Below the pieces are notes generated by a model. The model did no database searches. It saw nothing but the letters and a program-made list of their open reading frames with translations, and was not told the DNA's origin. A program made the translations under genes and the position numbers. 64,000 nt of DNA from an uncultured Oscillospiraceae bacterium (lineage in GTDB: Bacteria; Bacillota; Clostridia; Oscillospirales; Acutalibacteraceae). The stretch lies in NCBI GenBank assembly GCA_905192745.1, contig CAJJLZ010000004.1, positions 1-64,000 of the forward strand. The letters are read 5' to 3'. Positions 52,587-61,074 of the stretch are shown here, in pieces. Every line of letters begins with the position of its first letter. The stretch's first letter is position 1.

Positions 52587-53651
52587 ATGAAAACAGTCCG
52601 GAAAATGGCGGCGCTTCTTCTGACCCTGTTCATCGTTTTGGGAAGCTTTTCCGCCTTTGCGGCGAACACGACCAAAACCATTACCCTGAAAACCAACACG
52701 GATAACAACCCTTTTATCCGCATTGCCCTGTACAGTCAGACCTTTGCATCGGGCGGTCCGTTTACCGTTCACTGCGAAATGAAAATCTCTTCGTATACCC
52801 GTTCCAAGGAGGATGCGAATATTTTCGTAAATATTGCCGACGGCCGCGATTCCAAGCAGATGGTCGTGTGGCTGAATACCTGGAAAAGGAAAAACGACAA
52901 ATGGTTCGCCATGAAGGATGAAAACGGAAACGATATTACCTTCAACAACATTAAAAAAGTGCAGATTGACGGTGTATTTCAGGATTTCGCGCTGCTGCAG
53001 TTCGGCGCGTATTATGTGAAGGGCGAGATGTCCTTCCGGAATTTTTACATAACCAATGCCGCCGGAAAAACGGTGTATTCCTGGGATACGGACAGCGCAC
53101 TGAACGGCATTGATAATCTCAAGAATTACGAAGGAAATGTGATTTTCTGTCCGACGTTCGGCGACGGCAGCGCCGATTATCTGGTGTCGGATACGACGCT
53201 GAACGGCGGTGATACGCCGGTTAATCCCACCAGTCCCACCAAGGATGACGGCCCGGTGTATGAGGACGACCCAACCACCAAACCGGCGACTACGACTGCG
53301 CCCACGTCGCCCAAGGATGATAATACGACAGCGGATAACAATGTGACCACAACATCCGGCTCAACGGGCACCTCTGCGGAAGAGGCGGATACAACGAGCA
53401 CAGGCAGTACGGAAGCCACCGTTTCCCAGACGACGGGTACATCCGATAATGTAACGGACAATGTGGACAATCCGAATGCGGATAAGGGCGGCTTGAACAT
53501 CTGGATTCCGATTGGGATTGTCGGCGGCCTGCTGGTGGCCGGAGGCGCGGCCCTGCTGGTTCTGTGGAGGCTGGGGAAGCTGCCTTGGGCTCCAAAGGCG
53601 CAGGATAACGGCAATAACGGCGGCGAAGAGACCGGCGGACAGGATGAGTAA
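52587..53651 (+). CDS. Membrane-anchored surface protein with one copy of an unrecognised beta module
   Basis: A 354-residue protein. A signal peptide (cleavage near AFA-AN, residue 26) leads into a ~170-residue beta-rich module (about 30-200; FASGGPFTVHCEMKI at its start, MSFRNFYITNAAGKTVYSW at its end). A Thr/Ser/Asp/Pro linker (about 205-300) follows, then a transmembrane helix (IWIPIGIVGGLLVAGGAALL) and a short Gly/Asn/Glu tail. The module recurs twice in the next gene. A carbohydrate-binding role is inferred from the beta character and the transporter context; no family was recognised. Confidence 0.75.
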   Translation: MKTVRKMAALLLTLFIVLGSFSAFAANTTKTITLKTNTDNNPFIRIALYSQTFASGGPFTVHCEMKISSYTRSKEDANIFVNIADGRDSKQMVVWLNTWKRKNDKWFAMKDENGNDITFNNIKKVQIDGVFQDFALLQFGAYYVKGEMSFRNFYITNAAGKTVYSWDTDSALNGIDNLKNYEGNVIFCPTFGDGSADYLVSDTTLNGGDTPVNPTSPTKDDGPVYEDDPTTKPATTTAPTSPKDDNTTADNNVTTTSGSTGTSAEEADTTSTGSTEATVSQTTGTSDNVTDNVDNPNADKGGLNIWIPIGIVGGLLVAGGAALLVLWRLGKLPWAPKAQDNGNNGGEETGGQDE

Positions 53652-53718
53652 ATGAGTAAAAAGGACTCTGCAGACCGGATGGTTTGTAAAAATACAGCAA
53701 GAGTAAGGAGTGTCAGAA

Positions 53719-55287
53719 ATGAAGTTTCAGCGCATGAAAAAGACCTTGGCGGTTTTCTTGTCGGTGGCTGTGGTCGGAGGCGCCGCCGCGATCTCCGCCG
53801 GGGCGGAAGAAGCGGCGTATACGCCCAACCGCTCCATCACCATTTCCAATGAGGCGGCCGCGGCAAGCCTTAAGATGACGGCCCTGCCGGATCATCTGGG
53901 AGCCGGCGAAACGGTAAACGGTCCCTATCATCTTTGGGCGATGATGAAGATTGACGGAATGACCGCCATCGACAATGGGGCGGAAGCGTCCGTCGCCCTG
54001 ACCGCCAAATACGGTTATTACACGGCGGGCAGTGACGATCTGCAGTACAAAACGGTGGAGTTGGGCAAGTGGACGGCGGATACCGACGGATGGGTTGAAA
54101 TGACGACCACCGCCGGGCCTCATTTCGTACTGGAGGCGATCGATCCGTCCGGCGAGGACGACGTATACGGCGACGTTACCATTGAATTTGCCATGAACAA
54201 CGCCGGGGGCGATTTCTCCTTTGCCGATCTGGTCATTGCGGACAAAGATAATCAGATCGTTTATTCCCTGGCCAATGACCCCTGCTTCTCCGGCATTACC
54301 GATTTTTCCCGCAAAATGAGCAGCGTTTCAAGCTTTTTGTGGACGCCTTTGGTAGACCGGACGAAAACTTCCGTAACGGTTGCTACTGCCGGCGAGAAGA
54401 GCTACACCCCGAATCGCGTGCTGACGATGGATATCCCCGAAAATGTGGAAGGGGAAATCTCCGCCTATCCGGAAAGCTTTGGCTATCTGCATCTGGATGC
54501 TTCTCTTCTGAAAGCAGAGGATGGTCCGTTCACGCTTCGCGGTATGGTAAAGGTAGAAAACTTTGCAGCCAATTCTTCCAAGCTGAACGCCGACGCGGAA
54601 ACCCGCGGAAGCAATCCTGCTTTTCTAATGGGCAATCCCTTTAACACATTCCACGGCCTGATCGCGGATACCGACTGGATTCCTTTCCTTAACGGAGATG
54701 GGACGCCCCTTACCTTTGTCCGCAATAACGACGCCAGCCAATGGTATGCACAGTTCTTCTGCAGCTGGGGTGCCACGGGGAAATATTCCTTGGCCGATCT
54801 GGAGGTTCTGGATAAAGACGGGAATGTGGTATACAGCTTTGCGGATGATAAAGTCCTGGCTTCTTATACGCAGCCCTTCAATCCCGGCGTTTCTCCCGAC
54901 ACCTCTAACGGGAAGCCCGGCCTGTTCTTCTGGGCCAACGATTATGTTGGCGTGGATACCAATACCCGCATTCAATACACCTACAGCGTTGCGGATCAGA
55001 TGACGGAGCATTCGGCGGAAGATTACCAGATTCCGACCTTTGAGGAAACCTATGTACCTTACGAGGAGACGGAGACATCATCAACGAGTGATGTAAATGG
55101 TACGGAAAGCACAACCGGCGAACCATCCCAGTCGGAGACGCCGTCAACGGGCGATACGAATGGTACGGAAAGCACAACCGGCGAACAGAAAACCCCGGAT
55201 ACCGGTTCTTCCTTCCCGTCGGCCGTCCTGCTTCTGGGGACCGCTGCTGCTGCGGCCGTGCTGTTCTGCCGTAAGAAGCGGATCTAA
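53719..55287 (+). CDS. Sortase-anchored surface protein with two copies of the same beta module
   Basis: A 522-residue protein with a signal peptide (cleavage near SAG-AE). Two modules each begin YTPNRxxT (near residues 33 and 228). Each contains a GP(Y/F)xL segment (GPYHLWAMMKIDGM, GPFTLRGMVKVENF) and ends in a strand pair of the form F/LADLxxxDKDxxxVYS. A Thr/Ser/Glu linker carries a duplicated NGTESTTGE. The sorting signal TPDTG (492-496), hydrophobic stretch and CRKKRI end indicate covalent wall attachment. ATG 53719 has AAGGAG 8 nt upstream. A 12-bp hairpin follows before the next permease. Confidence 0.8.
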   Translation: MKFQRMKKTLAVFLSVAVVGGAAAISAGAEEAAYTPNRSITISNEAAAASLKMTALPDHLGAGETVNGPYHLWAMMKIDGMTAIDNGAEASVALTAKYGYYTAGSDDLQYKTVELGKWTADTDGWVEMTTTAGPHFVLEAIDPSGEDDVYGDVTIEFAMNNAGGDFSFADLVIADKDNQIVYSLANDPCFSGITDFSRKMSSVSSFLWTPLVDRTKTSVTVATAGEKSYTPNRVLTMDIPENVEGEISAYPESFGYLHLDASLLKAEDGPFTLRGMVKVENFAANSSKLNADAETRGSNPAFLMGNPFNTFHGLIADTDWIPFLNGDGTPLTFVRNNDASQWYAQFFCSWGATGKYSLADLEVLDKDGNVVYSFADDKVLASYTQPFNPGVSPDTSNGKPGLFFWANDYVGVDTNTRIQYTYSVADQMTEHSAEDYQIPTFEETYVPYEETETSSTSDVNGTESTTGEPSQSETPSTGDTNGTESTTGEQKTPDTGSSFPSAVLLLGTAAAAAVLFCRKKRI

Positions 55288-55321
55288 AGGTGGATTCTTC
55301 TGCCTTTTGAGATGTGAAAAG

Positions 55322-55358
55322 CCGTCTCCCCGGTCTCCTGCCGGGGCCGGGGAGACGG
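55322..55358 (+). promoter_or_regulatory. Strong intercistronic hairpin within the cluster
   Basis: A perfect 12-bp GC-rich stem (55322-55333 with 55347-55358) with a 13-nt loop. It is followed by only a weak T-run, so it is more likely an attenuator or mRNA-stability element, lowering expression of the permease and binding protein downstream relative to the surface proteins. Confidence 0.55.
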
Positions 55359-55396
55359 TTCCTCTAAAAAATAACCGGTTGAAGGAAGGGAGCCAT

Positions 55397-56434
55397 ATGG
55401 AAACGCGGATCGTCGATCATCTGCAAAAACACATACGAAAAGGCTGCGGATATTTTCAGGACAACCGTTCCCGCCGCCTGCACCGCACCCAAAAATGGGG
55501 AAAGTTCTTCGGCCGGACGGTATTGTTGGCTGGTCTCTGCTTCGTTATGCTGTATCCGATGCTGTTTATTCTTTCGTCCAGCTTTAAAACGATTGAAGAC
55601 ATCTATAATCCTTCGGTGGTATGGATTCCGCAGCATTTCAGCCTTCAGGCGATGGAAGCGGCGGTCAGTATTATGGGTTATACCAAAGCGCTGCTCAAAA
55701 CGATAACGATTCTGGTTCCCAGTGTGCTGCTGCAGCTCATGACCATTCTGCTTGCCGGATATGGGTTTGCCCGCTTTCAGTTTCCGGGACGGAGCCTTTT
55801 CTTCGGCATCCTTATTTTCACCATTATCGTCCCGGTACAGTCCTATATCATCCCTCTCTATGCGAATATGCGGAACTTTGACTTTTTCGGGATCGGTTCC
55901 CTTATGGGCCTGTTTACGGGAAAAAAACTGACGGTCAATCTGATCGATAAAGAAGCGCTTTTTTACCTGATGGCGGCTTTCGGAATGGGAATACGGTCCG
56001 GTCTGTGCGCGTTTATCATCCGACAGTTTTTCAAAAATATGCCGATGGAACTGGAAGAAGCGGCTATGATCGACGGGTGCGGCCCTCTGGGCACCTTCCT
56101 TCGGGTAATGATTCCGAACGCTCTGTCGCTGCTCGCCACGGTGCTGGTGTTTTCCATTGTGTGGTACTGGAGCGATTATTACCTGTCGGCTATCTTTTTT
56201 CGTGTGGAATTTCCTCTTTCCGTCAGCCTGACCAACATGAGCTCGGCCCTGCATTCCACCAGTCAGGGCGGACTGGAAAGCATGGCCGGACTGAACGGAC
56301 AGCAGCTTGCCCTGATGCGGGAACCTATCCTTGCCTGCGGCTGCCTGCTGACTGTTCTGCCGCTGGTCGTGATGTATATTTTCTTCCAACGATATTTTAC
56401 CGAAGGGGTAGAGCGCAGCGGTATCGTTGGCTGA
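55397..56434 (+). CDS. Sugar ABC transporter permease, MalG-type (system B)
   Basis: A 345-residue CUT1 permease with an N-terminal extension of about 40 residues before the first helix. The EAA loop reads EEAAMIDGCGPLGTF and VMIPNALS (about 215-240). The extra segment between helices (FTGKKLTVNLIDKEALF) is longer than in standard MalG. I chose ATG 55397 (METRIVDH) with GGAAGGGAG upstream; the frame is open back to 55097 but that part overlaps the surface protein. It pairs with 51606-52514. Confidence 0.92.
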   Translation: METRIVDHLQKHIRKGCGYFQDNRSRRLHRTQKWGKFFGRTVLLAGLCFVMLYPMLFILSSSFKTIEDIYNPSVVWIPQHFSLQAMEAAVSIMGYTKALLKTITILVPSVLLQLMTILLAGYGFARFQFPGRSLFFGILIFTIIVPVQSYIIPLYANMRNFDFFGIGSLMGLFTGKKLTVNLIDKEALFYLMAAFGMGIRSGLCAFIIRQFFKNMPMELEEAAMIDGCGPLGTFLRVMIPNALSLLATVLVFSIVWYWSDYYLSAIFFRVEFPLSVSLTNMSSALHSTSQGGLESMAGLNGQQLALMREPILACGCLLTVLPLVVMYIFFQRYFTEGVERSGIVG

Positions 56435-56497
56435 GGCAGCCTGCCATGCCGGAACAGGCAGGGTATAAGAGCATGAAAGGAAGGTCACAAGGTCATT

Positions 56498-57799
56498 ATG
56501 AAGAAACAGTGGAAAAGAATCGTTCTGGCGGCCACGGCGGCGCTGCTTTTCGTGTCCATGACTGCCTGCAGCGAAGGCGCCGTTTCTTCCTCCGGAGGGA
56601 GCGAAGAGAACAAGGCCGCGGGTCTGGAGGCGGAAAAGGGAAAAGTGGTTACCTTTATGCTTCCGGCGTTCAATTATGACGATGACAGCAAGTGGGAAAA
56701 CACCATACTTCAGGCATTTGAAGAGGCTTATCCGGAAGTCAAGCTGGAACGGGTCACGGCGGCGATCGACAACTGGATGGTCAAGCTGCGCACAAGCGCC
56801 AACAGCGGGGATCCCATTGATGTTTTTCAGGACGGCGCCAACAACAATCCCATGTACGCCCTGCGGGGACTGAATCAGCCCCTGCAGAATTATATTGATA
56901 TGAGTAATCCCAATCTGCATAAAGAAACGATGGATACCGTGTTCTGCTATAACGGAAATTATCATGTGGCGGTAACGGAGCCGGATCCCTGCGTCGTTTT
57001 TTATAATAAAACCCTGTTCGAGAACGAGGGCGTCGACAGTCCGGCGGAGCTGTATGAGGCGGGAAAGTGGAACTTTGATTCTCTGGTGCGTATCGCCAAA
57101 GAATTGACCTACAGCGACAATAACGGCAAATGCTGGGGAGTGGCCTGCAATTACCCCTATATTTTCTTCGGGGCAAACGCTACCTCCATGGTGAAACTGG
57201 ATGAAAATTACAAATACACGTTGAACATCAGCGACCCCAACCTGAAAAAATCGCTGGAAATCATTCAGGACGCCTGGTATACCAGCCAGTGGCAGGGATG
57301 GGAGTCCTCTCCCTGGAGTACCTTCTACAACGGGAATGCCGCTATGTTGATTGATTTCAAATGGGTAGAGCCGCAGATTCTGGAGGCCAAGGAATATGGA
57401 CTGTGTGACTTTGAATACGGCGTGGTGCCGATGGCAACGGGACCCAACAATCCGGATGGCCTGACGCCGATGACCGCTTTTGGCTACGCTATGGGGAACG
57501 GCTGCGACGCGCCGTATCATGCGGGAAAACTGATTGATATGCTGATTAACGGGGAAGCGGCGGACAACGAGAAAAACAACGAAAAAATTCCGCAGGAACA
57601 TCAGGAGCTTTATAAATCGCTCTCTCAAAAGCTGTATCCCATCAACAGCTATGATTCCGCCGTGGGCGGCGCTTTTGAAATTTGTCAGGCCATCGGCGGC
57701 GGACAGAGCATTTCGCAGGCCATCGCCGAATATACGCCGATCTATCAGCAGAAGGTGGATGAAGCCAACGGCGTTATCACCGGTTCGTCCGAAGAATAG
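56498..57799 (+). CDS. Extracellular solute-binding lipoprotein (system B)
   Basis: A 433-residue family 1 binding protein. The lipobox is SMTAC with the lipidated Cys at 24. A short Ser/Glu-rich tether leads into VTFMLPAFNYDDDSKWENTI, PIDVFQDGANNN, CVVFYNKTLFENEGV and the FNGNAAMLIDF-like YNGNAAMLIDF block, all usual in CUT1 sugar-binding proteins. It would capture a sugar for the permeases at 51606 and 55397. Confidence 0.93.
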   Translation: MKKQWKRIVLAATAALLFVSMTACSEGAVSSSGGSEENKAAGLEAEKGKVVTFMLPAFNYDDDSKWENTILQAFEEAYPEVKLERVTAAIDNWMVKLRTSANSGDPIDVFQDGANNNPMYALRGLNQPLQNYIDMSNPNLHKETMDTVFCYNGNYHVAVTEPDPCVVFYNKTLFENEGVDSPAELYEAGKWNFDSLVRIAKELTYSDNNGKCWGVACNYPYIFFGANATSMVKLDENYKYTLNISDPNLKKSLEIIQDAWYTSQWQGWESSPWSTFYNGNAAMLIDFKWVEPQILEAKEYGLCDFEYGVVPMATGPNNPDGLTPMTAFGYAMGNGCDAPYHAGKLIDMLINGEAADNEKNNEKIPQEHQELYKSLSQKLYPINSYDSAVGGAFEICQAIGGGQSISQAIAEYTPIYQQKVDEANGVITGSSEE

Positions 57800-57812
57800 A
57801 ACGGAGATTGCT

Positions 57813-59717
57813 ATGAAAACCAGAAGAATATTGGCGGGCCTGTTATCGGGACTGCTTCTGTTTTGTCTGTCCGGATGCAGGCAAAACGGAAAATCAGAAA
57901 GCCAGCCGACCGGTTCCTCCGATACCGGCAGTTCTTACAGCGATACCGGAACAACCGGGGAGGAGACGGTATCCGGCTCGGCGGAAACCACCCGTGGAGA
58001 GGAAACCAGTTCATCGTCCGGCAAAACGGATCCGCCGAACTCATCCTCTTCCTCATCCGGCTCTTCATCTTCTTCCGGCACCCCTTCTGCCGGTGATTTT
58101 GTGATTGCCCAGAACGGTTCGGCGCAAGCCAAAATCATCATTGCGCGGAATGCAAGCGACAAGGTGCGCGCTGCGGCGGAGGACCTGCAGGCGCATCTCC
58201 GAAAGATGACCGGCGCGGTCATTAAGATCGGGTTTGACGACGGCGATCTCTCTTCAGGAAATTTTATTCTGGTGGGGCCTACCTCTCAGACAAAGAAGCT
58301 GGGAATCCAGCAGCCGACCGGCTATCCGGGGAAGGAAAGGGTGATTCTGAAGCGTCAGGGGAATTATATCGCGTTGCTCGGAAACGATGATAAGGAGTAC
58401 AAAGGAACGCAGTTTGCAGTCAATATGTTTCTGGAAAAGCTGGGCTGCGGATGGTTTGGGCCCGACGAACTGTGGCAGGTGATACCGGAGAAAAAAACGC
58501 TGCGTATCGGAAAACTGGACGTCGATCATACGCCGCAGTTTTCCGCGCGGATAAGCAATGTGTGGTATAACTATCAGAAATTTTCCGAACGCTGGTATAT
58601 GGGTGGGGACAAGAAAAACATCGGGCACAATATCGCCACCTTGGTATCACGCGAAGAATATTATCCTACGCATCCGGAATGGTTTGCCGAGGTCAACGGC
58701 AAGCGGGACCCCTACAGCGCTTCGGATACTTACTGGCAGTATTGTTATACCAATAAGGAATTTGCCGCGGAGGTAGCCAAAAAGGTTATCGCAAGATTCG
58801 ATGCGGATCCCAGCCTGACCAATTTCGGCATCGGTGCCAACGACGGGTGGGAGAAGAACTGGTGCGAATGCAAAAACTGCGCGCTGGGAAACGATACCGA
58901 CGAGTTGCTGACCTTTGCTAACAATGTGGCGAAAGCGGTTGCTAAAAAATACCCCGATAAAAAGCTCACGATTCTGAGTTATCACTCCATCTATTTCGCA
59001 CCCAAGACGTCCATTCAGGCGGAACCCAACGTGGACGTTATGTTCTGCCGGGAAACCAGCATGACCCTCCCGCTGGATTTGAATCTGAAAATTCCCACCG
59101 GTTATAACGCTATCACCCATAACACCTACACCCAGTCTTGGCTGGAAAATTTCAAGGGTTATATTCAGAAGGCCAAGGTGAAGAACATTTCTATTTGGGA
59201 ATGGAACTGCATCGCCGCCGATAAAGCGGAATGGGCGGAAATTCCATGGGTGCAGGGGAACGTCGCCACCCGGAACCAGAAGCTCTGGAAAAGCAACGGC
59301 GCTTCCTATGTTTATTACGATCAGGGACCGAGTGCAACCTATCATGAAAAAACGCAAAAGAGCTTTGAGGTCCGTTGGCCGTTATGGTATGTTTCCTCTA
59401 AGGGAATGTGGGATTCCAGCCTGACCGGAGAACAGATTCTTCAGGATGCCTGTGACAAACTGTTCGGCAGCGCTTCCAAGGAAATGTTTGCCTATTATAA
59501 AGCGCTGGCGGACAGCAGCGAGCAATGCCGCTCCACAAGCACGATCTGCTGGGTTCCGCCGGATCCCGAAGAGGTCTATACCAAAGCGAGAATTCAGGCG
59601 ATCGATGCGGCGGTTAATGCCGCCAAAAAGAAAATGAGCGGCGTGACTGCCGACCAGAAAAAGCGAATGGAAAACCAGTTCGCTTACTGGAGCAATGCGA
59701 AAGCGATATGCCTCTAA
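57813..59717 (+). CDS. DUF4838 lipoprotein, surface form
   Basis: A 634-residue paralogue of the first gene of the cluster. The lipobox LSGC places the lipidated Cys at 22, followed by a Ser/Thr/Gly tether to about residue 95. The N-terminal domain (AAEDLQAHLRKMTGA) and the DUF4838 domain follow: WFGPDELWQVIPEKK, GANDG, NWCECKNCALG, EWNCIAADK, YYDQGPSATY, RWPLWYVSSKGMWD. ATG 57813 is 13 nt after the binding-protein stop with GGAG upstream. Being extracellular, it could process the glycan that system B imports, while the cytoplasmic form acts after import; this division is inference. Confidence 0.87.
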   Translation: MKTRRILAGLLSGLLLFCLSGCRQNGKSESQPTGSSDTGSSYSDTGTTGEETVSGSAETTRGEETSSSSGKTDPPNSSSSSSGSSSSSGTPSAGDFVIAQNGSAQAKIIIARNASDKVRAAAEDLQAHLRKMTGAVIKIGFDDGDLSSGNFILVGPTSQTKKLGIQQPTGYPGKERVILKRQGNYIALLGNDDKEYKGTQFAVNMFLEKLGCGWFGPDELWQVIPEKKTLRIGKLDVDHTPQFSARISNVWYNYQKFSERWYMGGDKKNIGHNIATLVSREEYYPTHPEWFAEVNGKRDPYSASDTYWQYCYTNKEFAAEVAKKVIARFDADPSLTNFGIGANDGWEKNWCECKNCALGNDTDELLTFANNVAKAVAKKYPDKKLTILSYHSIYFAPKTSIQAEPNVDVMFCRETSMTLPLDLNLKIPTGYNAITHNTYTQSWLENFKGYIQKAKVKNISIWEWNCIAADKAEWAEIPWVQGNVATRNQKLWKSNGASYVYYDQGPSATYHEKTQKSFEVRWPLWYVSSKGMWDSSLTGEQILQDACDKLFGSASKEMFAYYKALADSSEQCRSTSTICWVPPDPEEVYTKARIQAIDAAVNAAKKKMSGVTADQKKRMENQFAYWSNAKAICL

Positions 59718-59761
59718 ATACAAAAGCGAGGCTTCTGAAAAACCGCGTAATCCTTTTGTCG

Positions 59762-59800
59762 GACAATCCATCTGTTTTTGAACGGATGGATTGTCTTTTT
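59762..59800 (+). terminator. Terminator closing the 23-kb cluster
   Basis: An 11-bp stem GACAATCCATC/GATGGATTGTC (59762-59772 with 59785-59795) is followed by TTTTTC. Confidence 0.85.
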
Positions 59801-59839
59801 CATATTGAATGTTGGATATTCTTTCCGGGAAGGTTGGTT

Positions 59840-59868
59840 GACAAGAGCGGAATAAAGCAATAAAATTG
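59840..59868 (+). promoter_or_regulatory. Promoter of the nucleoside-kinase gene
   Basis: A consensus TTGACA (59840-59845) and TAAAAT (59863-59868) are spaced 17 nt. Confidence 0.65.
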
Positions 59869-59984
59869 GAAGAACAAAGCGGGGCTGTATTTCTTTGCGG
59901 GCTTTTCCGTATACTAGTACACTGGCATACGAAACTTACGGTCTGAACGCGGAATATGATGAAAAGCAGGGAAAAGGGCGGGTG

Positions 59985-60941
59985 ATGATTGCCATGCAAT
60001 CCAAATTTCAAAAACGAACGCTGTATCTGGAAGACGTCAACCGCCTTGCCAGAGAAGATCCTCAGGGCTTCGTCCGGTACGAACAGGAACGGTACAACCA
60101 GAAGATCGACCGCTTGGCCCGTTATCTGGCCGTCGGGTTTGAAAGCCGCTGTCTGGTCATGCTTTCCGGTCCTTCCTCTTCGGGAAAAACGACGACGGCG
60201 CTGCTGCTGCGGGACCGTCTGCGGGAGATGGACGTGGATGCGCATACGGTGTCTATGGATGATTTTTACCGCGGACGGGAGCTGGCTCCCCGGCTTCCGG
60301 ATGGCAGCTATGATTATGAAGCGCTGGAGGCCCTGCGGCTGGACGCGCTGGAAAACTGTATGCAGGAGCTGCTCCAGAAGGGCTGCACTCAACTGCCGCG
60401 TTTTGACTTTCCGGCCGGCCGGCCCGCAAAGGAGACGCGCGAACTGTGTATCCACTCCAATTCTGTGGTGATTTTTGAGGGAATCCATGCCATTAACCCG
60501 TTTTTTGAGCGGCACCTTCCGCGGGAGCAGACCTTTAAAATATTCGTCAACACGGTTACGCCGCTGTACGACGGAAACGATAAGCTGATCGCCCGCCGGG
60601 ATCTTCGGCTTACCCGCCGTCTGCTGCGGGATGAACGGTTCCGGGGGAGTCCGGTGGTGAACACGCTGGAGATGTGGACGCAGGTGATTCGGGGGGAAAA
60701 CGAGTATATGTTTCCCTTTGTGGACACGGTGGATTACCTGGTTGATACCACCCACGCCTATGAACCCTGCGTTTTTGCTCCGCTTCTGCTGCCCTCTCTT
60801 CGCTCGGTGCCCGAAGACAGCCCTTACGCGGAGGCCGCCGCCCGGCTTGCCGGGAAGCTGGAACGCTTTGAACCGATGCCGCTGGATACGATGCCGGCTG
60901 ATTCTCTTCTGCGGGAATTCGTTGGAAACGGGATTTATTAA
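59985..60941 (+). CDS. Uridine-kinase-like nucleoside kinase
   Basis: A 318-residue P-loop kinase of the phosphoribulokinase/uridine kinase fold. The Walker A is GPSSSGKTTTALLL. The substrate and metal segment is VSMDDFYRG. VIFEGIHAINP and the LID-like RRDLRLTRRLLRDERFRG match the group of bacterial 'nucleoside kinases' related to Udk, though the N-terminal TGS-like domain of longer members is missing. ATG 59985 lies after AAGGGCGGG; TTG 59895 is an in-frame alternative giving 348 residues, with an extension of no evident family match. Exact substrate uncertain. Confidence 0.82.
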   Translation: MIAMQSKFQKRTLYLEDVNRLAREDPQGFVRYEQERYNQKIDRLARYLAVGFESRCLVMLSGPSSSGKTTTALLLRDRLREMDVDAHTVSMDDFYRGRELAPRLPDGSYDYEALEALRLDALENCMQELLQKGCTQLPRFDFPAGRPAKETRELCIHSNSVVIFEGIHAINPFFERHLPREQTFKIFVNTVTPLYDGNDKLIARRDLRLTRRLLRDERFRGSPVVNTLEMWTQVIRGENEYMFPFVDTVDYLVDTTHAYEPCVFAPLLLPSLRSVPEDSPYAEAAARLAGKLERFEPMPLDTMPADSLLREFVGNGIY

Positions 60942-60967
60942 GAAAACGTGACCACGGCGATATCCGG

Positions 60968-60996
60968 TTGTCAAAACGGGATTTTTGCGCTATAAT
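60968..60996 (+). promoter_or_regulatory. Promoter of the zinc-ribbon protein gene
   Basis: TTGTCA (60968-60973) and a consensus TATAAT (60991-60996) are spaced exactly 17 nt. Confidence 0.75.
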
Positions 60997-61074
60997 GGAA
61001 AACGATGGAGAGATCATAAACGACAGGGTCTCCGTTTATAGCCAATATTGTAATTTCACAAGGAGGAATCCGAT

